Shown piece by piece: positions 18,144 through 30,119 of a DNA stretch of 64,000 nt. Where the stretch lies: the NCBI RefSeq assembly GCF_004363315.1, contig NZ_SNYL01000002.1, positions 124,001 to 188,000 on the forward strand, written 5' to 3'. Below the pieces are notes generated by a model, which worked only from the letters and a program-made list of their open reading frames with translations, ran no database searches and had not been told where the DNA came from. Position 1 is the stretch's first letter. Each line of letters starts with the position of its first letter. This DNA is from Tepidicella xavieri. Its GTDB lineage: Bacteria > Pseudomonadota > Gammaproteobacteria > Burkholderiales > Burkholderiaceae_C. The translations under genes were made by a program, and so were the position numbers.

Positions 18144-19622
18144 ATGGACATGAAGGCTTCCCCCCTGGCCCTGCTCAAAGACCCAACACTGCTCAAAACC
18201 GATGCCTTGATCAACGGCCAGTGGGCCGCTGGCGGCAGCCGCTTTGCCGTGCACGACCCCGCCACCGGCCAGCACTTGGCCGACGTGGCCAACCTGGGCC
18301 CAGCGGATGCCGAAGCCGCCATTGCGGCCGCCGACGCCGCCTGGGGCGCCTGGAAAGCCAAGACCGCCAAGGAGCGCAGCAACATCCTGCGCAAGTGGTA
18401 CGAGTTGCTGATGGCCAATCAGGACGACCTGGGCCGCCTGATGACGGCCGAGCAAGGCAAGCCCCTGCCTGAAGCCAAGGGCGAAGTGGCCTATGGCGCC
18501 AGCTTCGTGGAGTGGTTTGCCGAGGAGGCCAAGCGCGTCAATGGCGAGACGCTGCCGCAGTTCGACAACAACCGCCGGCTGCTGGTGCTCAAGCAGCCCA
18601 TCGGCGTGTGCGCCGCCATCACGCCGTGGAACTTCCCGCTGGCCATGATCACCCGCAAGGTGGCCCCTGCCCTGGCCGCCGGTTGCCCCGTGGTCATCAA
18701 GCCCGCCGAGCAGACGCCCCTGACGGCCTTGGCCGCTGCTGAGCTGGCCTTGCGTGCCGGCATTCCGGCCGGCGTGCTCAACGTCATCACCGCCGACAGC
18801 GCCAACTCCGTGGCCGTGGGCAAGGTGTTGTGCGCCAGCCCCGTGGTGCGGCATTTGAGCTTCACCGGCTCCACCGAAGTGGGCCGCATCCTGATGGCCC
18901 AGTGCGCGCCCACGATCAAAAAGCTCTCGCTAGAACTGGGTGGCAATGCCCCCTTCATCGTGTTCGACGATGCCGACATCGACTCGGCCGTGGAAGGGGC
19001 TTTTGCCAGCAAATACCGCAACGCCGGCCAGACCTGCGTGTGCTCCAACCGTATTTACGTGCAAGCCGGGGTGTACGAGGAGTTCGTGCAGAAATTCGCC
19101 GCCAAAGTGGCCACAGCCAAAGTGGGCAACGGCTTTGAGGAGGGGGTCAACCAAGGGCCGCTGATCGAAGAGACGGCACTGCAAAAGGTGGAGCGCCACG
19201 TGCAAGACGCCGTGGCCAAGGGCGGCCGCGTGCTGGTCGGCGGTCACCGCTTGCAAGGCCAGTTCTTTGCCCCCACCGTGGTGGCCGACGCCCATGCCGA
19301 CATGCTCTGCGCCCGTGAGGAGACCTTCGGTCCCTTCGCGCCGGTGTTCAAGTTTGAGACCGAGGCCGAGGCCATCGCCGCGGCCAATGACACCGAGTTC
19401 GGCCTGGCGAGCTACTTTTACAGCCGTGACGTGGGCCGGATCTTCCGTGTCAGCGAAGCGCTGGAATACGGCATGGTCGGCGTGAACGTGGGCATACTGG
19501 CCACTGAGCACGTGCCCTTCGGCGGGGTGAAGCAGTCTGGCCTCGGCCGCGAAGGCAGCCACTATGGCATGGACGATTACGTGGAAATCAAATACGTCTG
19601 CGTGGGCGACGTGCTGAAGTAA
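18144..19622 (+). CDS. gabD: NAD(P)-dependent succinate/glutarate-semialdehyde dehydrogenase
   Basis: Aldehyde dehydrogenase of 492 residues. The nucleotide-binding segment (ITPWNFPLAMITRKVAPALA), the catalytic Glu in KLSLELGGNAPFIVFDDAD and the catalytic Cys in NAGQTCVCSNRIYVQ are all present, as is EETFGPFAPVFKF. The N-terminus (LLKTDALINGQWAAG) and the C-terminal GLGREGSHYGMDDYVEIKY match GabD-type enzymes. Its position after glutaryl-CoA dehydrogenase and the CoA-transferase makes glutarate semialdehyde a plausible substrate (DavD role in lysine breakdown), with succinate semialdehyde as the alternative. It is followed by a strong terminator. Confidence 0.9.
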   Translation: MDMKASPLALLKDPTLLKTDALINGQWAAGGSRFAVHDPATGQHLADVANLGPADAEAAIAAADAAWGAWKAKTAKERSNILRKWYELLMANQDDLGRLMTAEQGKPLPEAKGEVAYGASFVEWFAEEAKRVNGETLPQFDNNRRLLVLKQPIGVCAAITPWNFPLAMITRKVAPALAAGCPVVIKPAEQTPLTALAAAELALRAGIPAGVLNVITADSANSVAVGKVLCASPVVRHLSFTGSTEVGRILMAQCAPTIKKLSLELGGNAPFIVFDDADIDSAVEGAFASKYRNAGQTCVCSNRIYVQAGVYEEFVQKFAAKVATAKVGNGFEEGVNQGPLIEETALQKVERHVQDAVAKGGRVLVGGHRLQGQFFAPTVVADAHADMLCAREETFGPFAPVFKFETEAEAIAAANDTEFGLASYFYSRDVGRIFRVSEALEYGMVGVNVGILATEHVPFGGVKQSGLGREGSHYGMDDYVEIKYVCVGDVLK

Positions 19623-19657
19623 ATCCTATCCAGGCACCCGCCGCCTGCAACGATGCC

Positions 19658-19689
19658 AAGGGCTCCGTCATGCGGAGCCCTTTGTCTTT
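19658..19689 (+). terminator. Rho-independent terminator after gabD
   Basis: GGGCTCCG (19660-19667) and CGGAGCCC (19673-19680) form a perfect stem around a 5-base loop TCATG, flanked by AA on the left and followed by TTTGTCTTT. It ends the gabD transcript and separates it from the downstream phospholipase gene. Confidence 0.85.
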
Positions 19690-19724
19690 ACACTCAGCCG
19701 CAACGCCATACCATCCCCACCTCC

Positions 19725-21992
19725 ATGCCGCTGCTGTTGAACCGCTTGCTCCTTGGACTTTGGGCTTTCGTGGGCTGCTGCCTGCCCGGCCTGGCTGCGG
19801 CCTCACCGCCCGCCGAACGCCCTGTGACCGCGCTGGTGCTCTCGGGCGGTGGGGCGCGGGGCTTTGCCCACGTGGGTGTACTCAAAGCCCTGGAAGAAGC
19901 CCGTGTGCCGGTGGACATGGTGGTGGGCACCTCCATGGGCGCCATCATCGGCGGCCTGTATGCCAGCGGCATGAGCCCGGCCGAACTGGAGCGGGAAATT
20001 CTGGCGGTGGACTGGAACGCGCTGTTCTCTGCAAGGGTGCCGCGGCCCACGCTGTCGCAGCGGCAGAAGGAGGAGGACTTCAACTTCTCCGCCGTGCTGC
20101 AGTTGGGCTTTCGCGATGGCCAATTCGTGCTGCCCAGCGGGGCCGTCTCCAGCCGTTCGCTGGAGCTGCTGCTGCGCCGCTACACCCTGCATACGCGCGA
20201 CCTGGCCGACTTCGACGAACTGCCGATCCCGTTTCGGGCCGTGGCCACCGACATGGTCAGCGGCGAAGCGGTGCTGCTACGCCAGGGCGATCTGGCCGCG
20301 GCGTTGCGGGCCAGCATGTCCGTGCCCGGGGTGTTTGCCCCGCTGGAGTGGGAAGGCCGGCTGCTGGGCGATGGGGGGCTGGTAAACAACCTGCCGGTGG
20401 ATGTGGCGCGGCAGATGGGCGCCGACCGCATCATCGCCGTCAACATCGGCACCCCGCTGGCCAACCGTGACAGCCTCGACAGCGTGATTGGCATCACGCT
20501 GCAGATGATCAACATCCTGACGGAACAGAACGTGCAGCGGGCCACTGCCCTGCTCACCCACGACGATCTGCTGCTGCAGCCCCAACTGGGCAACCTCACT
20601 TCGGCCAGCTTCGACCAGGCCGAGGAACTGGTGCGCCTGGGCCTGCGCTATGGGGAAAGCGTGGCGGCCTCACTGGAGCGCTTCGCGCTGCCCGCCGACG
20701 ACTACCAGGCTTGGCAGGCCCAGCGGCGCCTGCGCCATGCCGCTTTGCTGGACAGTCTGCCACAATCGCTGGCTTTCGTGCAGATTGAAGGCGCCCCCCC
20801 CCAACAGGCCCAAAGGCTGCAACGGCGCTTGGACGTACAGCCTGGCACGCCCCTGGCCGCCGACGCCGTGGAATCCGACATCAAACGCCTGCTGGCGCTG
20901 GATGAAACCCGCCGCATCGACTACCGGCTGCAACGCGAGCCGGCCTCCGGACAAGAAGGGTTGATCTACACCCTCAGCGACAACCCGGCCGGCCTGCATC
21001 AGTTTCGCATCGGGCTGGACTTGAGAACCGACTTCCAGGGGCTGGGCGACTTCAACCTGCGCTTGAGCCACACCCGGCGCGACCTCACCACACTCGGTGC
21101 GCAACTGCGCAGCCGCTTGGAGCTGGGCGCCACCGTGAGCGCGGGCACCGAATGGTTCCAGCCCCTGGGCCACGACCGCCAGTGGTTCAGCAGCCTCTAT
21201 GCCGAGCACGAACTGCGCAAGATCGAATGGTTCGACAGCGACGGCGATCCCTTTGCGCTGTTTCGCCGGCGCACCAGCCGCATTGGCCTGGATTTGGGCT
21301 GGCACCTCGGGCGCACCAACCATGCCGGCGACCTTCGCATCGGCGTGCTGGGGGCGCGCCGGCAGTCGCTGCCCGATTATGTGAACGACACGGCAGGCTT
21401 TTCGCTGACCCCCATCCATTGGACAGAAGCCGCCATGCGGCTGGCCTGGGTGGCGGACCAGCTCGACCGGGCCCACTTCCCCACCAGCGGCTACCGCTAC
21501 ACGCTCGACCTGCAGCAAGGCCACTACCGGGTGCTGGCGCAAAAAACCGATTTCGTGCGCTGGAACCTCACCGCCCAGCAGGTATACAGCCACGGCCCCC
21601 ACACCTGGAACGCCTACATGCGGCTGGCCAGTTCGAGTGCCGTGGCAGCAGGCGCCGTGGATGAATATGCCCTGGGCGGGTTCCACAACCTTTCGGGCTA
21701 CCGACTGGGCCAACTGGCAGGCAACCGGCTGGCGCTGCTGCGGCTGGGCTACTACCAGCGGCTGCCGTACCAGCCAGGACTGGTGCGCAGCCTGTTTGCG
21801 GGCGGCAGCCTGGAAGCCGGCACCGCCTGGACGGACGGCGCGCTGGCGCCACCCGGATCGGCGCAGCGCCGTTGGCGCCTGGGCTCCAGCCTCTACATCG
21901 GGGCCGATACCGGCATTGGGCCTTTGTACTTGGGCATCGTGCACGCGCCGCGGGGCTATACCGGGCTGTACTTCGTGCTCGGCCGCCCTTGA
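19725..21992 (+). CDS. Patatin-like phospholipase with C-terminal outer-membrane barrel (PlpD/type Vd-like)
   Basis: Protein of 755 residues. A signal peptide (LLLGLWAFVGCCLPGLAAA) precedes a patatin domain with GGGARG (oxyanion hole), the nucleophile elbow GTSMG and the DGG dyad in LLGDGGLVNNLPVD. A POTRA-like linker (~310-400, FVQIEGAPPQQAQRLQRRL) leads to a BamA/Omp85-type 16-strand barrel with alternating aromatic strands up to the C-terminal YTGLYFVLGRP. This is the PlpD layout, in which the lipase is carried across or displayed at the outer membrane. ATG 19725 is chosen because it starts the signal peptide; frames upstream overlap the terminator. Phospholipase A1-type activity is inferred from the family. 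Confidence 0.9.
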   Translation: MPLLLNRLLLGLWAFVGCCLPGLAAASPPAERPVTALVLSGGGARGFAHVGVLKALEEARVPVDMVVGTSMGAIIGGLYASGMSPAELEREILAVDWNALFSARVPRPTLSQRQKEEDFNFSAVLQLGFRDGQFVLPSGAVSSRSLELLLRRYTLHTRDLADFDELPIPFRAVATDMVSGEAVLLRQGDLAAALRASMSVPGVFAPLEWEGRLLGDGGLVNNLPVDVARQMGADRIIAVNIGTPLANRDSLDSVIGITLQMINILTEQNVQRATALLTHDDLLLQPQLGNLTSASFDQAEELVRLGLRYGESVAASLERFALPADDYQAWQAQRRLRHAALLDSLPQSLAFVQIEGAPPQQAQRLQRRLDVQPGTPLAADAVESDIKRLLALDETRRIDYRLQREPASGQEGLIYTLSDNPAGLHQFRIGLDLRTDFQGLGDFNLRLSHTRRDLTTLGAQLRSRLELGATVSAGTEWFQPLGHDRQWFSSLYAEHELRKIEWFDSDGDPFALFRRRTSRIGLDLGWHLGRTNHAGDLRIGVLGARRQSLPDYVNDTAGFSLTPIHWTEAAMRLAWVADQLDRAHFPTSGYRYTLDLQQGHYRVLAQKTDFVRWNLTAQQVYSHGPHTWNAYMRLASSSAVAAGAVDEYALGGFHNLSGYRLGQLAGNRLALLRLGYYQRLPYQPGLVRSLFAGGSLEAGTAWTDGALAPPGSAQRRWRLGSSLYIGADTGIGPLYLGIVHAPRGYTGLYFVLGRP

Positions 21993-22072
21993 GCGCTCGA
22001 CGGCATGAGGCTCAAGCGCCTGACCCGATCCAAGCCGCCTGAAGCTGCTACACTACGCAGCTGCAAAGACAG

Positions 22073-22146
22073 GCGGCTGTCGTTCAATGGTAGGACCTGA
22101 GCTTCCCAAGCTCAAGACGTGGGTTCGATTCCCATCAGCCGCTCCA
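22073..22146 (+). tRNA. tRNA-Gly (anticodon CCC)
   Basis: A complete cloverleaf: acceptor GCGGCTG pairs with CAGCCGC, the D-arm holds TTCAATGGTAG, the anticodon stem TGAGC/GCTCA encloses loop TTCCCAA with anticodon CCC, and the T-loop reads GGTTCGATTCC. The 3' CCA is encoded. A TACACT element at 22049-22054 could be the -10 of its promoter. Confidence 0.95.
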
Positions 22147-22152
22147 GGCGCT

Positions 22153-22692
22153 TCAGCGCACCGGCTGGATATTGCCGCATTGCGCACCCAACCACTTCCC
22201 CGTCTGCGTCATCTGCAAGCGTTCAGGCTTGCCATCGACCGTGGTATGCACCACAGATTGGGCGGTGTACCCCGTATCCCCTTGGAACCGGACTTCAGAC
22301 TCCCCGCGCATGGGCGCATCGCCCTTGCACTGAAAAGCCACCTTCATGCTGCTGGCTGATCGCTGGAGCACCTGCTGGGTGCAACTGCCGTCGGGCATGG
22401 CGATATCGAGTTTTTTGGCTTGCTCGGCAGTGAGGCACACCTTGATGGTCTGCCCGCTGGCATCGATGCCCATGCCTTGGGCGGCCATCATGGTTTCCAT
22501 CTGGCGGCGCTGCTCGGGAGGCAGGCTTTCCAACTGGCGGCGCATCTCGGCGGCCATGCGTTCGATGGTTCCACTGTCGCTTTTGGTGACAACATGGTGC
22601 TCCCAAAGACCCGGCTTCATGGCCTGGGCATGGCCTGCGGCAGCGGCGCAAGCCAGCAGCCCCGCTGCTGCCAGGCGGTGTGTGCGTTTCAT
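22153..22692 (-). CDS. DUF3617-family exported protein
   Basis: Small exported protein of 179 residues. A signal peptide (HRLAAAGLLACAAAAGHAQA) is followed by MKPGLWEHHVVTKSDSG and a Gln/Met-rich helix. KVCLTAEQAKKLD and the later paired Cys (DGSCTQQ, AFQCKGDA, AQCGN) match DUF3617, a widespread proteobacterial periplasmic family without known function. ATG 22692 is taken because GAGGGA lies just upstream and it starts the signal peptide. The gene is convergent with the tRNA-Gly gene, only 6 bases from its end, and the bidirectional space leaves no room for a separate terminator. Function not known. Confidence 0.82.
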   Translation of the reverse strand: MKRTHRLAAAGLLACAAAAGHAQAMKPGLWEHHVVTKSDSGTIERMAAEMRRQLESLPPEQRRQMETMMAAQGMGIDASGQTIKVCLTAEQAKKLDIAMPDGSCTQQVLQRSASSMKVAFQCKGDAPMRGESEVRFQGDTGYTAQSVVHTTVDGKPERLQMTQTGKWLGAQCGNIQPVR

Positions 22693-22751
22693 GCGTTTCC
22701 CTCGCGTCTGACGGACAACAGTGTCAAGTATGCGCCCGTCAGACGGGAATG

Positions 22752-26441
<3,690 letters not shown>

Positions 26442-26458
26442 GATGGACTTGAAAAGAG

Positions 26459-27010
26459 TTACATGGAGGCCGCCGCCCGGGCCGCCTGGTCATACACGCC
26501 GGAGAGCACGCGCAGCAGCCGTGCCAGTTCACCGATGTCACGGTTGAGCGCATCATCCGCCTTGAGCGCGTTGATGAGGCAGGCCTCGCGGATCGCCCGG
26601 TAACGCTCCACATAGGCCTTGCCGGTGTCGGTGGCGGCATAGGTGACTTCCTTGCCGTTCTTGCTCGACGCCACCACCCCCAACCCTTGCAGCTTCTTGA
26701 GCGAGTAGTTGATGAGGTGGGTGTCCTCCACGTTCATGATGAAGCAAATATCGGCCAGCCGCTTGTCGCGGGCGCGATGCGTCACATGGTGCAGCACCAG
26801 CACGTCCAGCGGCGTGAGATCCTTCAGACCAGCCGCACTCATGCAATGGACGATCCAGCGGTGGAACGCATTGCCGGCGACGATCAGGCCAAACTCGAAC
26901 TCGCTCATCTCGGCGCTCTGCGGGGAAACGAGGTGGGCCGAAGACACGATGCGCGGCTTGTCGAGGCTGCCGGCCGCACCAGGCTGGCCTGCGGCACGTG
27001 AACGGGGCAT
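26459..27010 (-). CDS. MarR-family winged-helix regulator
   Basis: DNA-binding protein of 183 residues. After a ~35-residue variable N-terminus comes a helical dimerisation region ([20 protein letters not shown]) and a winged helix: [39 protein letters not shown] as the helix-turn-helix, and [20 protein letters not shown] as the wing. ATG 27010 is preferred over GTG 27016 because AGGAG sits 8 bases upstream, whereas it is only 2 bases from the GTG. It leads the oxoprolinase operon and is divergent from the TRAP transporter. An inverted repeat overlapping both promoters is its likely operator. Confidence 0.85.
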   Translation of the reverse strand: MPRSRAAGQPGAAGSLDKPRIVSSAHLVSPQSAEMSEFEFGLIVAGNAFHRWIVHCMSAAGLKDLTPLDVLVLHHVTHRARDKRLADICFIMNVEDTHLINYSLKKLQGLGVVASSKNGKEVTYAATDTGKAYVERYRAIREACLINALKADDALNRDIGELARLLRVLSGVYDQAARAAASM

Positions 27011-27043
27011 GGGCACTTCTCCTGTGCAGGATGACGACGCCGT

Positions 27044-27110
27044 AGTCTAAGAATTTTTCCAACAAATTGCCAACAATTTATTGACATTTAGGGAAAACAC
27101 GCATGACACT
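27044..27110. promoter_or_regulatory. Divergent promoters with shared palindromic operator (MarR-type gene / dctP)
   Basis: AAATTG (27064-27069) and CAATTT (27074-27079) form an inverted repeat around CCAA. Leftward, TTGGCA (27073 to 27068) and TAGACT (27049 to 27044) are spaced by 18 bases and would serve the regulator/oxoprolinase operon. Rightward, a perfect TTGACA (27081-27086) precedes a weak -10 (GACACT, 27105-27110, spacer 18) for dctP. The palindrome covers the left -35 and abuts the right -35. The rest of this 229-base gap shows nothing further. Confidence 0.5.
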
Positions 27111-27239
27111 TTGCACAGGCCACGCGCACAATGGCAACGCCTTGTCGGGCGCCCAGCGCTCTGGCCGGACAGCGGGCCTGGCCCGTCCTTTGCTACGTGT
27201 TTCCCGATCTCAACCTTTTGCACCGATTGGAGTCATCAC

Positions 27240-28214
27240 ATGAAGCGTCGCCTGTTCACCCTCACCCTGGCCGCCAGTGCACTGGCCTTTGGCAGCCTGG
27301 CTCAAGCCCAGACCCGCTGGGACCTCCCCTCGGCCTACCCGGCCTCGAACTTTCACACCGTCAACCTCAACCAGTTCGCGGCCGATATCGATCAAGCCAC
27401 CGGTGGCAAGCTGAAAATCACGGTACATGCCAATGCCTCGCTGTTCAAGGCGCCGGAGATCAAGCGCGCGGTACAAGGGGGGCAAGCCCAGATCGGTGAA
27501 ATCCTGCTGGCGGCTTACCAGAACGAGTGGGAGATTTTCGGTGCCGACGGTATCCCCTTCCTGGCCACCGGCTATGACGACGCCTTCCGGCTGTACCAAG
27601 CGCAAAAGCCCATTCTGGCCAAAAAGCTCGATGAGCAAGGCATGATGCTGTTGTATGCCGTGGCCTGGCCGCCCCAGGGCATCTACAGCAAGAAGCCGCT
27701 GAACAGCGCCGCCGACCTGCGCGGCAGCAAGTGGCGCGCCTACAGCCCGTCCACCACCCGCATCGCCCAACTGGTGGGCGCCCAGCCGGTCACGGTCCAG
27801 GCCGCCGAACTGTCGCAGGCGCTGGCCACGGGCGTGGTCGAGGCCAACATGACCTCCGGCGCCACGGGTGTGGACAGCAAGCTCTACGAGCACCTCAAGT
27901 ACTACTACGACGTGCAGGCCTGGCTGCCCAAGAACGCGGTGATCGTGAACAAACGGGCCTTCAACGCCCTCGACAAGGCAACCCAGGACGCCGTGCTCAA
28001 GGCCGCCGCCGATGCCGAGAAGCGCGGCTGGGAAGCCTCGCGCAAGGTCAACACCGACACCCTGGCCACGCTCAAGGCCAACGGCATGGAGGTGCTGCCC
28101 CCATCGGCCCAGCTCAAGGCCGACATGGAAAAAGTCGGTGAGACCATGCTCAAGGAATGGCTGGAGAAGGCCGGACCCGAAGGCCAGGCCCTGATGATCG
28201 CCTTCCGCAAGTAA
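27240..28214 (+). CDS. dctP: TRAP transporter substrate-binding protein DctP
   Basis: Periplasmic solute receptor of 324 residues. The signal peptide (RRLFTLTLAASALAFGSLAQ, cleavage after AQA) leads to the mature start QTRWDLPSAYPASNFHTVNL. GVVEANMTSGATGVDSKLYE carries the region that in this family contacts the ligand carboxylate with an Arg or equivalent. ATG 27240 has GGAG 7 bases upstream and begins the signal peptide. It is followed by dctQ after 7 bases, and dctQ overlaps dctM. Since it is divergent from the 5-oxoprolinase operon, pyroglutamate or a related carboxylate is the most likely ligand, but this is inference from context. Confidence 0.9.
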   Translation: MKRRLFTLTLAASALAFGSLAQAQTRWDLPSAYPASNFHTVNLNQFAADIDQATGGKLKITVHANASLFKAPEIKRAVQGGQAQIGEILLAAYQNEWEIFGADGIPFLATGYDDAFRLYQAQKPILAKKLDEQGMMLLYAVAWPPQGIYSKKPLNSAADLRGSKWRAYSPSTTRIAQLVGAQPVTVQAAELSQALATGVVEANMTSGATGVDSKLYEHLKYYYDVQAWLPKNAVIVNKRAFNALDKATQDAVLKAAADAEKRGWEASRKVNTDTLATLKANGMEVLPPSAQLKADMEKVGETMLKEWLEKAGPEGQALMIAFRK

Positions 28215-28221
28215 ACCCGCC

Positions 28222-28734
28222 ATGCGCCGCCTGCTCGACGCCCTGTACCTGAGCGCCGCCTGGCTGGCGGCGCTTTTCATGATCGGCGTGCTGCTGATGG
28301 TTCTGCTGTCCATCGCCAGCCGCCTGTTCCACTTCTACGTGCCCGGCACCGATGCCTACGCGGGCTACGCGATGGCCGGCGCCGGCTTCCTCGCGCTGGC
28401 GCACACGCTCAAGCGCAACGAACACATCCGCGTCACGCTCATCATTGGCAAGCTACAAGGGCGAGCCCGCCGCGTGCTGGAACTGTGGTCACTGAGCATC
28501 GCGGTATTGCTGTCGGGCCTGTTTGCCTTCTATGCCGCTCGGCTGGCCTGGCAGTCCCATCTGTTCAACGATATTTCCACTTCGAGCGACGCCACGCCCC
28601 TGTGGATACCCCAGATCACCATGGTGATTGGCACGACCGTGCTGTTCATTGCCTTCCTCGACGAGTGGGTGCTGGAATGGCGCGGCCAGCGCCGCCCTGC
28701 GCCCAGCCAGGCCGGAGACCCGCCCCATGAATGA
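28222..28734 (+). CDS. dctQ: TRAP transporter small permease DctQ
   Basis: Inner-membrane protein of 170 residues with four hydrophobic helices (LSAAWLAALFMIGVLLMVLL, YAMAGAGFLALAHTL, SLSIAVLLSGLFAFYAARLA, TMVIGTTVLFIAFLDEWVL). It has the conserved HTLKRNEHIRVTLI cytoplasmic segment of DctQ proteins. It assembles with the large permease for Na+-driven uptake. The stop codon overlaps the dctM start by 8 bases. Confidence 0.88.
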   Translation: MRRLLDALYLSAAWLAALFMIGVLLMVLLSIASRLFHFYVPGTDAYAGYAMAGAGFLALAHTLKRNEHIRVTLIIGKLQGRARRVLELWSLSIAVLLSGLFAFYAARLAWQSHLFNDISTSSDATPLWIPQITMVIGTTVLFIAFLDEWVLEWRGQRRPAPSQAGDPPHE

Positions 28735-30022
28735 GGCCATCCTCACTTTTGCCCTGATCGTCGCGCTGTTTGCCCTGCTGGGCAGTGGCGTGTGGATCGG
28801 CCTCACGCTGGCGGGCGTGGCCTGGATCGGCATGGAACTCTTTTCCTCCCGACCGGCCGGCGACGCCATGGCCATCACCATCTGGGGGGCCTCCAGCAGC
28901 TGGACGCTCACGGCCTTGCCGCTGTTCATCTGGATGGGGGAAATCCTGTTCCGCACCAAGCTTTCGGAAAGCATGTTCAAGGGGCTGGCCCCCTGGGTGA
29001 ACCCGCTGCCGGGGCGCCTGCTGCACACCAATGTGGTGGGCTGCACCATCTTTGCCGCCGTTTCGGGCTCCTCGGCCGCCACCTGCGCCACCGTGGGCAA
29101 GATGAGCATCCCCGAGCTGAGCCAGCGCAACTACCCGGCCGACAAGATCATCGGCTCCCTGGGTGGCGCCAGCACGCTGGGCCTGCTGATCCCGCCGTCC
29201 ATCATCATGATCGTCTATGGCGTGGCGGCAGAGGTGTCGATTGCCAAGCTGTTCATGGCCGGGGTGCTCCCGGGGCTGCTGCTGGGTGGGCTGTTCAGTG
29301 GCTACCTCATGGTCTGGGCCTTGCTCAACCCCGACAAGGTCCCCCGCGCCGAAGCCGCTACCACCATTGGCCGCAAGCTGTGGGAATCGCGTCACCTGCT
29401 GCCGGTGGTCCTGCTGATCGGCGGCGTGATCGGCTCCATTTACAGCGGCGTGGCCACGGCCACCGAAGCCGCTGCCGTCGGTGTGGTGGGGGCGCTCATT
29501 TTGTCGGCCACCCAAGGCTCGCTGAATTGGCGCAGCTTCCGCGATTCACTGCTCGGCGCCACCCGCCTGTACTGCATGATCGCGCTCATCCTGGCGGGCG
29601 CAGCCTTCCTCACCCTGTCGATGGGTTACATCGGTCTGCCGCGCCAACTGGCCGAGTTCGTCACCGGGCTGGGCCTGTCCAGCGGCATGCTCATTCTGGC
29701 GATTGCGCTGTTCTACATCCTGCTGGGCTGCTTTCTCGACGGCATTTCCATGATCGTGCTGACCATGGGCGTCATCCTGCCGACCATCAGCGGTGCCGGC
29801 ATCGACCTCATCTGGTTCGGGATCTTTGTGGTCATCGTGGTGGAGATGGCGCAGATCACGCCGCCCGTGGGTTTCAACCTGTTCGTGCTCCAGGGCATGA
29901 CAGGGCGCGAGATCACCTACATCGCCAAGGTCACCGCCCCCTACTTCGCGCTCATGGCGCTGGCGCTGCTGTTGCTGTGGTGGTTCCCGGGCATTGCCAC
30001 CTGGCTGCCTTCGCGCATGTGA
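28727..30022 (+). CDS. dctM: TRAP transporter large permease DctM
   Basis: Membrane protein of 431 residues with about twelve hydrophobic helices. Family features include WTLTALPLFIWMGEILFRTK, TIFAAVSGSSAATCATVGKM, GGASTLGLLIPPSIIMIVYG and, near the end, VEMAQITPPVGFNLFVLQG. It carries the Na+/solute pathway of the TRAP system. ATG 28727 overlaps the dctQ stop; an upstream in-frame extension only reads dctQ in another frame. It is the last gene of the unit; a hairpin follows at 30071. Confidence 0.92.
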   Translation: MNEAILTFALIVALFALLGSGVWIGLTLAGVAWIGMELFSSRPAGDAMAITIWGASSSWTLTALPLFIWMGEILFRTKLSESMFKGLAPWVNPLPGRLLHTNVVGCTIFAAVSGSSAATCATVGKMSIPELSQRNYPADKIIGSLGGASTLGLLIPPSIIMIVYGVAAEVSIAKLFMAGVLPGLLLGGLFSGYLMVWALLNPDKVPRAEAATTIGRKLWESRHLLPVVLLIGGVIGSIYSGVATATEAAAVGVVGALILSATQGSLNWRSFRDSLLGATRLYCMIALILAGAAFLTLSMGYIGLPRQLAEFVTGLGLSSGMLILAIALFYILLGCFLDGISMIVLTMGVILPTISGAGIDLIWFGIFVVIVVEMAQITPPVGFNLFVLQGMTGREITYIAKVTAPYFALMALALLLLWWFPGIATWLPSRM

Positions 30023-30070
30023 CGCGCTGACACGAGTGCCTGCCCTCCCAGGCATTTCCCGCCTGCCACG

Positions 30071-30096
30071 GCCCGGCATCCACTAAGATGCCGGGC
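30071..30096 (+). terminator. Perfect hairpin between dctM and rdgC
   Basis: GCCCGGCATC (30071-30080) and GATGCCGGGC (30087-30096) make a perfect 10-base stem with loop CACTAA. It may end the TRAP transcript, but TCACTACG follows instead of a T-run, so it could also be an mRNA-stabilising or regulatory hairpin in front of rdgC. Confidence 0.45.
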
Positions 30097-30119
30097 TCAC
30101 TACGCCAAGAAGGGAACCC

